DNA of 64,000 nucleotides, taken from NCBI GenBank assembly GCA_030431455.1, contig JAUIJE010000006.1, positions 310,001 through 374,000 of the forward strand, given 5' to 3'. The position numbers and the translations under genes are program-made. Shown here in pieces: positions 7,755 through 18,362 of this stretch (position 1 is its first letter; every line of letters begins with the position of its first letter). The stretch is from a bacterium (GTDB lineage: Bacteria > Myxococcota > UBA727 > JAUIJE01). The notes beneath the pieces are model-generated. The model was not told the origin of the DNA. It saw nothing but the letters and a program-made list of their open reading frames with translations, and did no database searches.

Positions 7755-9670
7755 GGCCGGAAATCCTCGGGGGCAAAGTAGGTCAAGATCTTGAGAATGC
7801 CCATCAGCGCGTGCTGCACGTTGTCCACGCGGATGACGTTGTCGTAGACGGTGGTGCGCACCCCACCGAGCACCTCGTTGCGCTTGCCGTGCGAGATGTA
7901 GAACATGTCCACCTCGTCCAAGAACGCGAGCTGCATGATGCTCCGGATGCCGCGCACGATGGCGCGCCGGTAGCTCTCCTGGCGGGTCTTGTCCCCGACC
8001 TCTTTGGCCATGCGCCAGGCGTCGATCAACCCTTCGAGATACACCCCGGTGGACGACGCGTGCGGCGGCCCGAAGGGGCGGTGGGCGTCGTAGAACCGCC
8101 CGTTGGTGTCGGGGAAGCGCGCGTCGTCGTCCCATTGCTGCACCCCGAGCAACCAATCGTTCATGGTGAAGGTCCAGTCGCGCAGCGCCTCGTCGTGGTT
8201 GAGCGACCAGATCTTGTAGTAGGCCTGGGTGTGCCACGGGATGAACGCGGGGTTGCGGTTGTTGAGGTGCCAGTCCTTGTAATACTCGACGGAGGCCATG
8301 AACTTCTCGAGCAGCGCGGGGTCTCGCTTGTCCTCGTACTGCGCGGCCCAATAGAGCAGGGTCTCGCCGGGGTAGAAGTTGTGGTTGCGGTCGGCGCCCT
8401 TGGGTTTGAAGAACGTGTTGAACTTCCCGCCCTCGTTCCACAGCTCGAGAGTGGTGTTGTATAGGGCGGTCTCCCAGCGCTCGAAGGTCTGGCGTTGGGG
8501 GTGTTCGATCATGCTCAGCGCTGCCAATGCCACTGCGCCAAGCTTGACCTGGTCTCTGAACTCGATGAGGCCGAACGAGCCCTCCTCCCGGTAGAACTTG
8601 GAGAGGTTGTAGCGGATGTTGTCCGCTCCCCGGGCGAACAGCGCATCGTCCTGGCGATCGGCGGCCACCCGGCCGAGGGCCACGGTGGCCATCCACTGCC
8701 GGATCATGTTATTGGATTGCGCTTCGCGCTCGACGCTGGGCCAATACTTGTAGGTCTCGCGTCCGTCCTCGTGCAGGCTGCGAAAGAGCCAATCTCCCAT
8801 GGTGTTGGCCAGGGACCGCGTGCTCTCGGCGGTGATTTCGCTGATGTCGATCAGGCGGTTGCCGCGCATCGCCCGGGTGGCGCGTTGGGGGCCGAGCTCG
8901 ACGATGAGTTGGTCCGCGTCGAACAACCGGACGCGCACCTCGGCGGTCTGGGCCGTGCCCTTGGGCAGTTTCTTTTGCCGCTCGAACACGGTGAGGATTT
9001 TGTCGAACCCCCGGTTCTGCGACACCATGTCCAGCGGGCTGATCCGGGACGCGTTGCCCTTGTGGATGAGCTCGACGCCGAGCAGGCCGCGGTACACGTT
9101 GCCGATGCTGCGGCGGTCGCCCCCCGGGCTCAAGGTGCGGAAGTTCTCCCCGAGGGTCACCTCGAGCACGTCGGGGGACCGGCCGGACGGGACCTTGGTG
9201 CGCACCGCGGCGAGGGCGGCGTCGAGGGCGGCCACGGCGCTGGCGCCATCTTGCCAGGCGACCGCGATGCGGCGGCCGTCGTCTCGCACCGTGACGCCCA
9301 CCACCCCGGGCACGGCTTGGCGCATCACCGCGGGGAGGGACGCGGCGTCGGCTTGTCCGCCGGCGAAGCGCGCGCTGATGTAAGGGCCGAGGGCGGCCAT
9401 GTCCGCGTCGGTGAGGGCGGGGCGGTCCTGCTCCTCGGCCACCGAGTGATCGATCTCGGTCCCCTCGCGCGGAATCGTGCGCACGACGTTGAGCGCGACG
9501 AACGCGCCGGCGATGACCAAGGCGATGATGAGGATGAGCCGGCCCGGGCCGTTGGGCTTGGCGGCGCGGCCGGGGCTGGCGCGTTTGGTGGCCTTGTTCG
9601 CGGGGGGCGACGAGGAGGGCGTGGGCCGTGGCGTCTTCGATTTGTTTTTGGATTTGTTCTTCTTGCCCAT
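7751..9670 (-). CDS. Membrane-anchored protein with a probable alpha/alpha-toroid C-terminal domain
   Basis: I start at ATG 9670, giving 639 aa; the open frame continues upstream but overlaps the neighbouring Cys-rich gene. The N-terminus is very basic (MGKKNKSKNKSK) with a Pro/Ser/Lys linker. It is followed by one transmembrane helix (LILIIALVIAGAFVALNVV, about residues 45-65), so the bulk should be periplasmic. Residues about 120-300 form an unrecognised alpha/beta region. From about 330 on, helices with Trp/Tyr-rich motifs (NHNFYPGETLLYWAAQYE, AFIPWHTQAYYKIW) recall six-hairpin glycosidase/epimerase folds. No catalytic residues can be named. It is the first gene of a three-gene operon with ATGA coupling. 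Confidence 0.65.
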   Translation of the reverse strand: MGKKNKSKNKSKTPRPTPSSSPPANKATKRASPGRAAKPNGPGRLILIIALVIAGAFVALNVVRTIPREGTEIDHSVAEEQDRPALTDADMAALGPYISARFAGGQADAASLPAVMRQAVPGVVGVTVRDDGRRIAVAWQDGASAVAALDAALAAVRTKVPSGRSPDVLEVTLGENFRTLSPGGDRRSIGNVYRGLLGVELIHKGNASRISPLDMVSQNRGFDKILTVFERQKKLPKGTAQTAEVRVRLFDADQLIVELGPQRATRAMRGNRLIDISEITAESTRSLANTMGDWLFRSLHEDGRETYKYWPSVEREAQSNNMIRQWMATVALGRVAADRQDDALFARGADNIRYNLSKFYREEGSFGLIEFRDQVKLGAVALAALSMIEHPQRQTFERWETALYNTTLELWNEGGKFNTFFKPKGADRNHNFYPGETLLYWAAQYEDKRDPALLEKFMASVEYYKDWHLNNRNPAFIPWHTQAYYKIWSLNHDEALRDWTFTMNDWLLGVQQWDDDARFPDTNGRFYDAHRPFGPPHASSTGVYLEGLIDAWRMAKEVGDKTRQESYRRAIVRGIRSIMQLAFLDEVDMFYISHGKRNEVLGGVRTTVYDNVIRVDNVQHALMGILKILTYFAPEDFRP

Positions 9671-9702
9671 ACGCAGCGGGTATGGGGCATGTGCGCCAAA
9701 AA

Positions 9703-9726
9703 GAAAACGCCCCCTCGCGGGGGCGT
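9703..9726 (-). terminator. Rho-independent terminator after the Cys-rich lipoprotein gene
   Basis: On the minus strand an 8-bp perfect GC stem (9719-9726 pairing with 9707-9714, loop of four) is followed by a T-rich run (complement of 9697-9707). It lies 24 bases downstream of the stop of the 596-aa Cys-rich gene and just before the next minus-strand gene, so it separates the two transcription units. Confidence 0.75.
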
Positions 9727-9749
9727 CTTCATCGGTCACCGAGCGCCGA

Positions 9750-11540
<1,791 letters not shown>

Positions 11541-11737
11541 CTAAAGTTCCTTCCCATGAGGGGCGTTGCCCCAAGACCAAACCTGCGGGCGGTAGTTCCC
11601 GACCGCGGGGTGTTCCCATTGTGCCCGGGGCTGGTCAAGCGCGCTCGTGTCAGATCGCCTGATGATGCAGTGCGTTAGCGAGGGCCTGCCGCTGGGGCTG
11701 GACAGAGGCGCGGGGCGCGGTGATAGGTTGCCCGCCT

Positions 11738-13039
11738 ATGGCGCCCCTGGACGAAGAGCCTGTCCCCACCGCCGAACAAATCGCCGAGGAAATCGAGCAG
11801 CGCCGCCGCATGGGCGCGCCCTTGACCGGCCTGGTCCTCAGCGGGGGCGGCGCCCGGGGCGCGTACGAAGCGGGCGTGATCCGCTACATCCGCGACGAGC
11901 TCCCCCCCCGCATCCGGCAACACGTGCGCATGGAAATCATCTGTGGCACGTCGGTGGGCGCGATCAACGCGTGTTTTCTCGCCGCCAACGCGCACCAGCC
12001 CGATCTGCAGGGCCGCACCATGACCCAGGTGTGGGAGACGTTGCGCATCGAGGACGTCTACAAGGTCACCTGGCGCATCCTCGCGAGATTGCCCGGGTTT
12101 TTGCTCGGTTCACGCGGCCGGGGCCAGATCGACGACGTGGTCGCGCCCGGCCGCCTCGGGGGATTGCTCAACACCGCCCCGCTGGAGCAGCTCGTGCGCC
12201 GCGGCCTGCGGTGGCACAACATCGGGCGAAATCTCCAGACCGGCGACCTCAACGCCCTCGCGGTCAACGCCACCCACCTCGCGTCGGGCAAGACCCACAC
12301 GTTCGTGCAGCGCAAGGGCGGCGGCTTGCCGCCGTGGTCGACCGACCCGCAGGTCGAGGCCCGCGCGGTCACCATCGGGCCGCAGCACGCCCTCGCGTCC
12401 GCGGCCATCCCCTGGATATTCCCCGCCGTCGACATCGACGGCGACGTGTATTGCGACGGGGGGCTCAAGCTCAACACCCCGATCTCGCCGGCCTTGCGGC
12501 TGGGGGCGGACCGCATCCTGGTCATTGGGCTGTCCCACGAGGGCGAGGTCAACCCCGACCTCCAACCCGCGTTCAACGTCGACCAATACCCCTCCGCCGC
12601 GTATCTGCTCGGCAAGATTCTCAACGCGTTGTTGTTGGACAAGACCGCCTACGACCTCAATCGCCTGGAGCGGTTCAACGCCATTCTCGACGCCGGGCGC
12701 AAGGCGTTCGGCGAGAGCTTTGCAGATGCATTGGGCGATGCCATCACCCCGCTCCGGGGCAGCCCCTACCGCAAGGTGCGCACGTTGATGATCAGCCCCC
12801 AAGAGGACATCGCCAAGGCGGCCAACCGCCACGCCCGCCTCGGGAGTGTCTCGGCCCGCGCCGGCGGGGTCATCGGCCCGTTGATTCGGCGCATCGCCGA
12901 CGCGGGGGACGAAGAAGCCCCCGGCGACCTGCTCTCGTACTTGCTCTTCGACGGTGAATACGGGGCCGAACTCGTGCGCATGGGCATGCAAGACGCCGAC
13001 GCCCACCGCGAAAAGTTGATCGACTTTTTCCGGGTCTGA
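11738..13039 (+). CDS. Patatin-like phospholipase
   Basis: The 433-aa protein has all patatin signatures. The oxyanion loop is SGGGARGAYEAG (about residues 34-45), the nucleophile elbow is GTSVG, and the catalytic aspartate lies in YCDGGLKLNTPIS. Family members hydrolyse acyl esters of phospholipids. No signal peptide is present, so the protein is cytoplasmic or secreted by another route. The C-terminal third (after about residue 280) is a helical extension. I take ATG 11738; a GTG at 11720 would add six residues. A perfect dispersed-motif copy (12721-12733) encodes FADAL with the rare codons GCA, GAT, GCA and TTG. Confidence 0.9.
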   Translation: MAPLDEEPVPTAEQIAEEIEQRRRMGAPLTGLVLSGGGARGAYEAGVIRYIRDELPPRIRQHVRMEIICGTSVGAINACFLAANAHQPDLQGRTMTQVWETLRIEDVYKVTWRILARLPGFLLGSRGRGQIDDVVAPGRLGGLLNTAPLEQLVRRGLRWHNIGRNLQTGDLNALAVNATHLASGKTHTFVQRKGGGLPPWSTDPQVEARAVTIGPQHALASAAIPWIFPAVDIDGDVYCDGGLKLNTPISPALRLGADRILVIGLSHEGEVNPDLQPAFNVDQYPSAAYLLGKILNALLLDKTAYDLNRLERFNAILDAGRKAFGESFADALGDAITPLRGSPYRKVRTLMISPQEDIAKAANRHARLGSVSARAGGVIGPLIRRIADAGDEEAPGDLLSYLLFDGEYGAELVRMGMQDADAHREKLIDFFRV

Positions 13040-13057
13040 GCGCGTCGTCGACGACGC

Positions 13058-15358
13058 TCAGGGGGTGACCAGGCTCAGCTCGAGGTTGTAGCGGGCCGCG
13101 GCCCCGTTGGTGAGGGAAAACACCCGTACGGTGTAGGTCCCGTCGAGGGGCAGGATCGCCTCGGCCTGCTCGACGTTGCCGATGCCGTCGGACGAGGCGA
13201 GCACCTGCGTGCCCCCGAGCCCGAGGATCATGAGATCGAGGTCGCCGTCGGCGTGCAGGAACGTCACCCGGGCCACGAGCTTCTTGCCCGCCACCCCGTC
13301 GACGAGGAAGAAGTCCTGGTCGCTGTCGCAGATGGACAGCTCGGGAACCGGGTCCGGGACCGGCACCGCCACCAGGGCGGTGTTGTTGGGCTCGAGGGGG
13401 TCGGGGTCGCAGTCGAGCACGTTCTCGCGGAACAGGTCGAGGGTGTAGGGGGCCGCGGTGTTGAACAGCGACTCGACCTGGACGAGCACCTCCTGGTCGG
13501 CGCCGGGCGCGTAGGTCACGGTCTCGTTGCCCGACGACGGCGGGCTTTGGGCGAGCAGGGTGGTGCCGGTGCTGTCCAGGACCTTGACCACCAAGTCGAG
13601 GTCCGCCGAGGCGAAGGCGGTCCGCGCCACCACCCGCTCGAAGTCCAAGACCTCGAGGCGGTAGCTGTCGATGTCATTCTTGCACAGGGTGCGCGCCGCC
13701 CCGATCACCTCTTGTCCGGCGCCGAGGACAATGGCATTGGCAGGGGTGTTGTCTGGCTCGTCCCCATCGGCCACGCAGACCAGCGCGGGCAGCCGCTCGA
13801 CGGTGAGCTCGTAGGCGCCGTTGTCGTTGCCAAAGCCGCGCACCTCCACCACCACGTCCCGGGCGAAGGTGGTGCGCCACCGCAGGGTCTCGGGCTGAAA
13901 CACCCCCGCGCTCTGGGCCAACACCGCGCCCGAGGTCGCGTCTTTCACGAACACGTCGAGGTCGGTGAACGTGGGGTCGAACGCGAGGTGGGCGGTGATG
14001 CCCTCGCCCTCGTCGAGGGCCACCGCGAAGGCGTCGACGTCCTCGGGGCAGACCACCGCGGTGAGCGGGGCGCCGAGTGGATAGCTGCCCTCGGGGGTGG
14101 CGGTACCGGGCGTGTCGTTGCCGCTGTCGCCTTCGTAGTCGTCGTCGGCGCAGACCTGGCCAGGGTTGACCCGCACGATCATGTCGTAGGGGCTGGGGCC
14201 GAGCAGGGCGTTGACCCGCAAGAACACGGTCTCGTCTTGCTGGGCCACATAGTTGATGGTGCCGTCGCCGTAGGGGGGCGTCTGGGCGAACCGCAAGGAG
14301 GTCTCGCCTTCGGGGTCGAGCAACCACACCGTGGCCTGGGCCAGCGCCGCGGTGCCGACCACCGAGACCACGAGGTTGTCCCCCGCCGCGAGGGTGAAGG
14401 CGTACACGTCGTCGTCGTCGGGGCAGAGCTGCAGCTCGTCCACGATGAGCTCGGCCCCGTCCACCGGCAGGGTGATCGGCTTGGCCAGCGCCGGGGTGTC
14501 GGCGTCTTCGAAGCGGTCGTCGATGCACGCGCCCCCGGGCAGCTCGCACACGCCGGTGATGCGGTTGCAGATTTCCGCCACCGCGCAGTCGAAGTCGGAC
14601 TCGCACGCGGGGGGCGCGACCTGGCACAACGCGGTGTGCGGGTCACAGATCAACGGCTCTTCACAGTCGCTGTCGTCGAAGCAGAGGTTCTCGGATTCGC
14701 ACCGGCCCGCGCGCTCGTTGCACACCAGCCCGAGGCCGCAGTCCCCGTCGGTGATGCACTGCACGCACCGGCACGCCCCGTCGCACAACATGCCCACGCC
14801 GCAGTCCTGCTCGGCGGTGGCGGTGGTGCACTCCTCTTGGCATTCGAGCTGGCAGCGCTCGCTCACCGGGTCGCAGACCTCGCCCGGCTCACACGCGAGC
14901 TCGGGGAAGTCGTCCGCCACGGTGCACGGCCCCTCCTCGATGCAGACATAGTGCAGCTGGCTGCACGCTTGCCCCAACGGACAGTCCGTGCGCCGGCCGC
15001 ACTGCCGCGCGCCCTCGATGGGGTGGCAGACCCCGAGCGCGCAGTACGAGCCCGGGTCGCATTGGGTGGTGTCTTCACACTCCAGCCCGAAGCCGGGGCG
15101 CAGCTCGCAGACCTGGGCGGGGAAGGTGCAGCGGTAGGCGGTGGTCGGGCAGTCTTCGTCCGCCTCGCACTTGTCGAGGAGCACGCACTTGCCCTCGACG
15201 CACTGCTCGTCGGGGAGGCAGCCCACCCCATCGGCGTCACACTCGGTGGGCGGGTCCGGGAGCTCGGTGTTGTTGCACCAGCACGACGACAAGGCGACGC
15301 CGCCAAGCAACACCGTCAGAGGCCACAACCGCCACCACGCCTTCATCGGGCCAGCCAT
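13058..15358 (-). CDS. Large lipoprotein: Cys-rich N-terminal modules plus PPC-like beta domains
   Basis: The 766-aa product has a lipoprotein signal (VLLGGVALSSC). Residues about 27-285 are rich in evenly spaced cysteines in short EGF/dickkopf-like units (DCPLGQACSQLHYVC, DCGLGLVCNERAGRC and similar). The remaining ~480 residues contain four beta-rich repeats of about 115 aa. Each opens with a D-x-x-D-x-(F/Y) motif (PDDDDVYAFTL, PEDVDAFAVAL, KNDIDSYRLEV, DSDQDFFLVDG), matching bacterial pre-peptidase C-terminal domains. A sequence AAAGGGA about nine bases before ATG 15358 supports this start over the internal ATG at 15346. Probably a surface-exposed binding lipoprotein; ligand unknown. Confidence 0.75.
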   Translation of the reverse strand: MAGPMKAWWRLWPLTVLLGGVALSSCWCNNTELPDPPTECDADGVGCLPDEQCVEGKCVLLDKCEADEDCPTTAYRCTFPAQVCELRPGFGLECEDTTQCDPGSYCALGVCHPIEGARQCGRRTDCPLGQACSQLHYVCIEEGPCTVADDFPELACEPGEVCDPVSERCQLECQEECTTATAEQDCGVGMLCDGACRCVQCITDGDCGLGLVCNERAGRCESENLCFDDSDCEEPLICDPHTALCQVAPPACESDFDCAVAEICNRITGVCELPGGACIDDRFEDADTPALAKPITLPVDGAELIVDELQLCPDDDDVYAFTLAAGDNLVVSVVGTAALAQATVWLLDPEGETSLRFAQTPPYGDGTINYVAQQDETVFLRVNALLGPSPYDMIVRVNPGQVCADDDYEGDSGNDTPGTATPEGSYPLGAPLTAVVCPEDVDAFAVALDEGEGITAHLAFDPTFTDLDVFVKDATSGAVLAQSAGVFQPETLRWRTTFARDVVVEVRGFGNDNGAYELTVERLPALVCVADGDEPDNTPANAIVLGAGQEVIGAARTLCKNDIDSYRLEVLDFERVVARTAFASADLDLVVKVLDSTGTTLLAQSPPSSGNETVTYAPGADQEVLVQVESLFNTAAPYTLDLFRENVLDCDPDPLEPNNTALVAVPVPDPVPELSICDSDQDFFLVDGVAGKKLVARVTFLHADGDLDLMILGLGGTQVLASSDGIGNVEQAEAILPLDGTYTVRVFSLTNGAAARYNLELSLVTP

Positions 15359-15416
15359 ACCACGTCGTCCCTTTCGGGTCCGTCCTTTTGTCGCCGCGGC
15401 GTCGGGCGCGCCGCGC

Positions 15417-16970
15417 CTAGAACGGACGGGGGAAGTTCTCCACCACCCCGATCTGGGTCATGGTGGGCATCTGGTCTTCTTGTTCCGGCCACACGATTTC
15501 GACCGCCTGCCACATGGTCTCGTCTTCCTCGAGGCTCTGGGTCAGGTCGAGGACCTGGATGCCGCGGGCGTACACCCGCAAGGTGGCCACGGTGAACGGG
15601 TCGCCGTCGGTGTTCTTGTTCCAGTAGTGGACCAGGACCGTCCATTTGGTCAGCGGGGCCGGCGTCACAATGTTAATGTTCTCGGGGCCGTAACCGGAGT
15701 CGTCGTCGACGTCGAGGCTGGGGTTGGACTCGGGAAAGTCGACGAACCACTCGGGGTTGCGGTTGGAAAAATAAGTGTCGCCCTCGTGGGTGAAGGGCTC
15801 GCCCCCCTCGCGCAGGAGGTGCAGGTCGAGGTCGGCGGTGGGGTGGTCCCACACCAGTTGGATGTGGAGGTCCTCGGTGGGTTGCGCGGTCAACCGCACC
15901 ACCGCGTCGTCGCAGGAGCGAACCCCCGACGAGTCGGTGACGACCAGGCGGGCCTGGTAGTCACCCGCGATGTCGCAGGTCAGTTCGGTCCGGTCGTTGG
16001 CCGGGGTGGTCAACACCGCGGTCGAGCCGACCGGCCGCTGCTCGAGCACCCACTCCCACGCCACGAGCTCGGTGTCGGGGGTGACCGCGAAGCTGTTGCG
16101 TCCGTCGAGCCGCACGGTGTCGAGGGGCTCGATGTCCTCGGGGTCGTCGATCAACTCCGCCACCGCCACCGGGCAGAGACTGCCCGCGCCGTGCACGGGA
16201 ATGTCGAGGGGGCTCTCGTCGGGGTCGGTGCTCAGAATGCGGAGCACGCCGCTGTGGTCGTCGGTGTCGAAGGGCGCGAACGCGACCTCGGTGGAGATCG
16301 CGTCCCCCGGCGCGATGATCCACCCGGGTTGCACCGGGAGGGTGACCTTGATGGTGGTGTCGCCGTCGGTGTCCGGGATGTACGTGGTCTCGTCGATGAC
16401 CAGGTCGCGCACCCCGTCGTTGCGAATCTGAATCTGCTGCTTGACCACGTCGCCTTGGCCGATGCGATCGAACTCGACCGCTTCGGGGTCGACCGCGATG
16501 TCGGGCAGACCCAAGTCCTCGGCGTGAATGATCAACGGCACTTCGACGACCGGCCCGTCCTGATTCGGCACCACCGCGTCGTCTTCGCCGGTGATGATCA
16601 AGGTGGCCTCAATGGTGCTCACCACCCGGGGCCGCACCGACACCAGGATGTTCGCGCTGGCCCCCGGACCCACCGAGGGGTAGGCGGTCCCGCTCCCGTC
16701 GGTCGCCGAAGTTGGGACCGCGGTCACACTGAAGGCCGGATCGCTGTCTTCGGACAAAGAAATGTCGTGAATGAACAAGCGCACCCCCGAGGGGTTGCTT
16801 ACTTCGATGGCAATGGAAGTGTTGTCCGCCACCGGGACCTGGGCGCGCTCGACCTCGAGGGGGTCCACCACCATGCTGGGAAACACGTTGGACAAAGGAC
16901 CGTCCGGGCAGCCGGTGGCGGCCGCGAGTGCCACGAGGAGCCAGGGCCAAGGTTGCGTGCGCGAGGTCAT
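15417..16970 (-). CDS. Lipoprotein with ASH/choice-of-anchor, PKD-like and YfaP-like domains
   Basis: The 517-aa protein has a signal ending ALAAATGC (Cys21). Two immunoglobulin-like ASH/anchor-D segments follow, FSVTAVPTSATDGSGTAYP near residue 80 and the repeat unit from about 150 (PDIAVDPEAVEFDRIGQGD). A PKD-like segment comes next (LDGRNSFAVTPDTELVAWEW, about 290-360). The C-terminal domain contains HIQLVWDHPTADLDLHLLRE and WTVLVHYWNKNTDGDPFTV, as in the YfaP/DUF2135-like family. All are extracellular beta modules. The start has an AAAGGAGG site eight bases upstream. Its promoter region (16971-17069) is shared with the divergent PEGA gene. Confidence 0.75.
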   Translation of the reverse strand: MTSRTQPWPWLLVALAAATGCPDGPLSNVFPSMVVDPLEVERAQVPVADNTSIAIEVSNPSGVRLFIHDISLSEDSDPAFSVTAVPTSATDGSGTAYPSVGPGASANILVSVRPRVVSTIEATLIITGEDDAVVPNQDGPVVEVPLIIHAEDLGLPDIAVDPEAVEFDRIGQGDVVKQQIQIRNDGVRDLVIDETTYIPDTDGDTTIKVTLPVQPGWIIAPGDAISTEVAFAPFDTDDHSGVLRILSTDPDESPLDIPVHGAGSLCPVAVAELIDDPEDIEPLDTVRLDGRNSFAVTPDTELVAWEWVLEQRPVGSTAVLTTPANDRTELTCDIAGDYQARLVVTDSSGVRSCDDAVVRLTAQPTEDLHIQLVWDHPTADLDLHLLREGGEPFTHEGDTYFSNRNPEWFVDFPESNPSLDVDDDSGYGPENINIVTPAPLTKWTVLVHYWNKNTDGDPFTVATLRVYARGIQVLDLTQSLEEDETMWQAVEIVWPEQEDQMPTMTQIGVVENFPRPF

Positions 16971-17069
16971 GCTGTGCCTCCTTTTCGCATTGTACCGACG
17001 GTCACCTGATGCACAAATCAGATTCGAGGCGAATGTGGCAAGATCGCCTGCGGTTGTCTGGGAGTTGTG

Positions 17070-18362
17070 ATGAACAGAATCGGGTGGTTCATATCAGCCA
17101 CGGTGTTGCTCTTGGGGGCAACGGCCGCGTCGGCGGATGTCCCCAAAAGCGTTTTTATTCTGCCGGTGGGGGGCGACGCCGAGGACGCGACCGTCATCAT
17201 CGACCTCGTGGCATCGGATCTGACCGCCCGGGGCGCGCAGGTCCTGACCCAGAAAGACCTCGACGACGTGGTCAAACTCGAGGCCGACAAGCAGGCGCTG
17301 GGCTGCGACGACAACGCCGCCTGTCTCGCCGATCTCGCCTCCCGCACCGACGTGGAGCGGGTGCTGTCGCTGCGGGTGGGCAAGGTCGGCACCGAGACGC
17401 TGGTGACCCTGGCCTTGATCGACCCGGTCAACGCGGCGGTGCTGCAGCGTGTGTCCCAGCCCCTGGACAAACAAAAGCCGAGCGCCACGGTGCGCCAGCT
17501 CACCGGCCAAGTGTTCGGCGAAGCCGGGCCGGCCACGTTTACGCTGCCGGAGGGGACCGACCTGTCGTTTGCGGTCCTCGACCTCGAGGCCGCGGGCATC
17601 TCCGAGGACGTGGCCAAGAACCTCACCCAGGTTTTGTCCACCGAGCTGAAAAAGATCGAGGGGGCCACCGTCATCGGGCGCGACGACATCCGGGCCATGG
17701 TGCAGTTCGAAGGCGAAAAGCAGGCGCTGGGCTGCTCGGACGACACCGGCTGTCTGGCCGAGCTGGGCAACGCCCTCGGGGTCGCCCGCATCGTCGTCGG
17801 ACAGGTGGGCAAGGTCGCTGACAATTACATTGTGAGCCTGCGTCTCATCGACACCGAGACCGTCACCGTCGAAAACCGCGTGACCGAGACCTACCGCGGG
17901 CAGGAGGCCCAGCTCCTCGGGGCGACCCGGTTTGCCGCCCAACGGCTGTTTGGTCTCGACGGGGCCACCTCCGGCGCGGCCATGGTGTCCACCACCGTCG
18001 AGGGCGCGACCTTGTTCGTCGATGGCAAAGAGGTCGGCGCGTTGCCTGGCCCCCCCGTCGACGGGCTCATCCCCGGCCGGCACGAGATCCGGGTCAAGGC
18101 CGACGGGTACTACGAGTACTCGACCGACATCTACGTGGCCCCGGGCGACAATGTCACCCAATGGGTCGAACTCGAGGAGCTGCCGGCGGCGTTCTACCAG
18201 ACCTGGCAGTTCTGGACGGTGGCGGGGGCCACCGGCGCGGCGGTGTTCGCGGTGAGCGCGGCGGTGGCCGGCGCCGGCACCGGCTATCTGATCTACGAAT
18301 CCGTGAGGCCGCGCCCCCTGGGGGCGTTCAAGGTCTCGCTTCCCGCCCGGGGGGCCCAATGA
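17070..18362 (+). CDS. Exported PEGA-domain protein with duplicated TolB-like domain
   Basis: The 430-aa product has a cleavable signal (FISATVLLLGATAASADV). It contains two copies of a ~125-residue domain, recognisable from KLEADKQALGCDDNAACLA and QFEGEKQALGCSDDTGCLA, each followed by a VGKVG-type strand. Such domains in myxobacterial proteins resemble the TolB N-terminal fold. A PEGA domain follows (ATLFVDGKEVGALPG to GDN, about 310-360), then a membrane helix (WTVAGATGAAVFAVSAAVAG). GGGAG sits about six bases before ATG 17070, so I prefer it over the GTG at 17067. Its last codons overlap the next gene (ATGA). Confidence 0.75.
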   Translation: MNRIGWFISATVLLLGATAASADVPKSVFILPVGGDAEDATVIIDLVASDLTARGAQVLTQKDLDDVVKLEADKQALGCDDNAACLADLASRTDVERVLSLRVGKVGTETLVTLALIDPVNAAVLQRVSQPLDKQKPSATVRQLTGQVFGEAGPATFTLPEGTDLSFAVLDLEAAGISEDVAKNLTQVLSTELKKIEGATVIGRDDIRAMVQFEGEKQALGCSDDTGCLAELGNALGVARIVVGQVGKVADNYIVSLRLIDTETVTVENRVTETYRGQEAQLLGATRFAAQRLFGLDGATSGAAMVSTTVEGATLFVDGKEVGALPGPPVDGLIPGRHEIRVKADGYYEYSTDIYVAPGDNVTQWVELEELPAAFYQTWQFWTVAGATGAAVFAVSAAVAGAGTGYLIYESVRPRPLGAFKVSLPARGAQ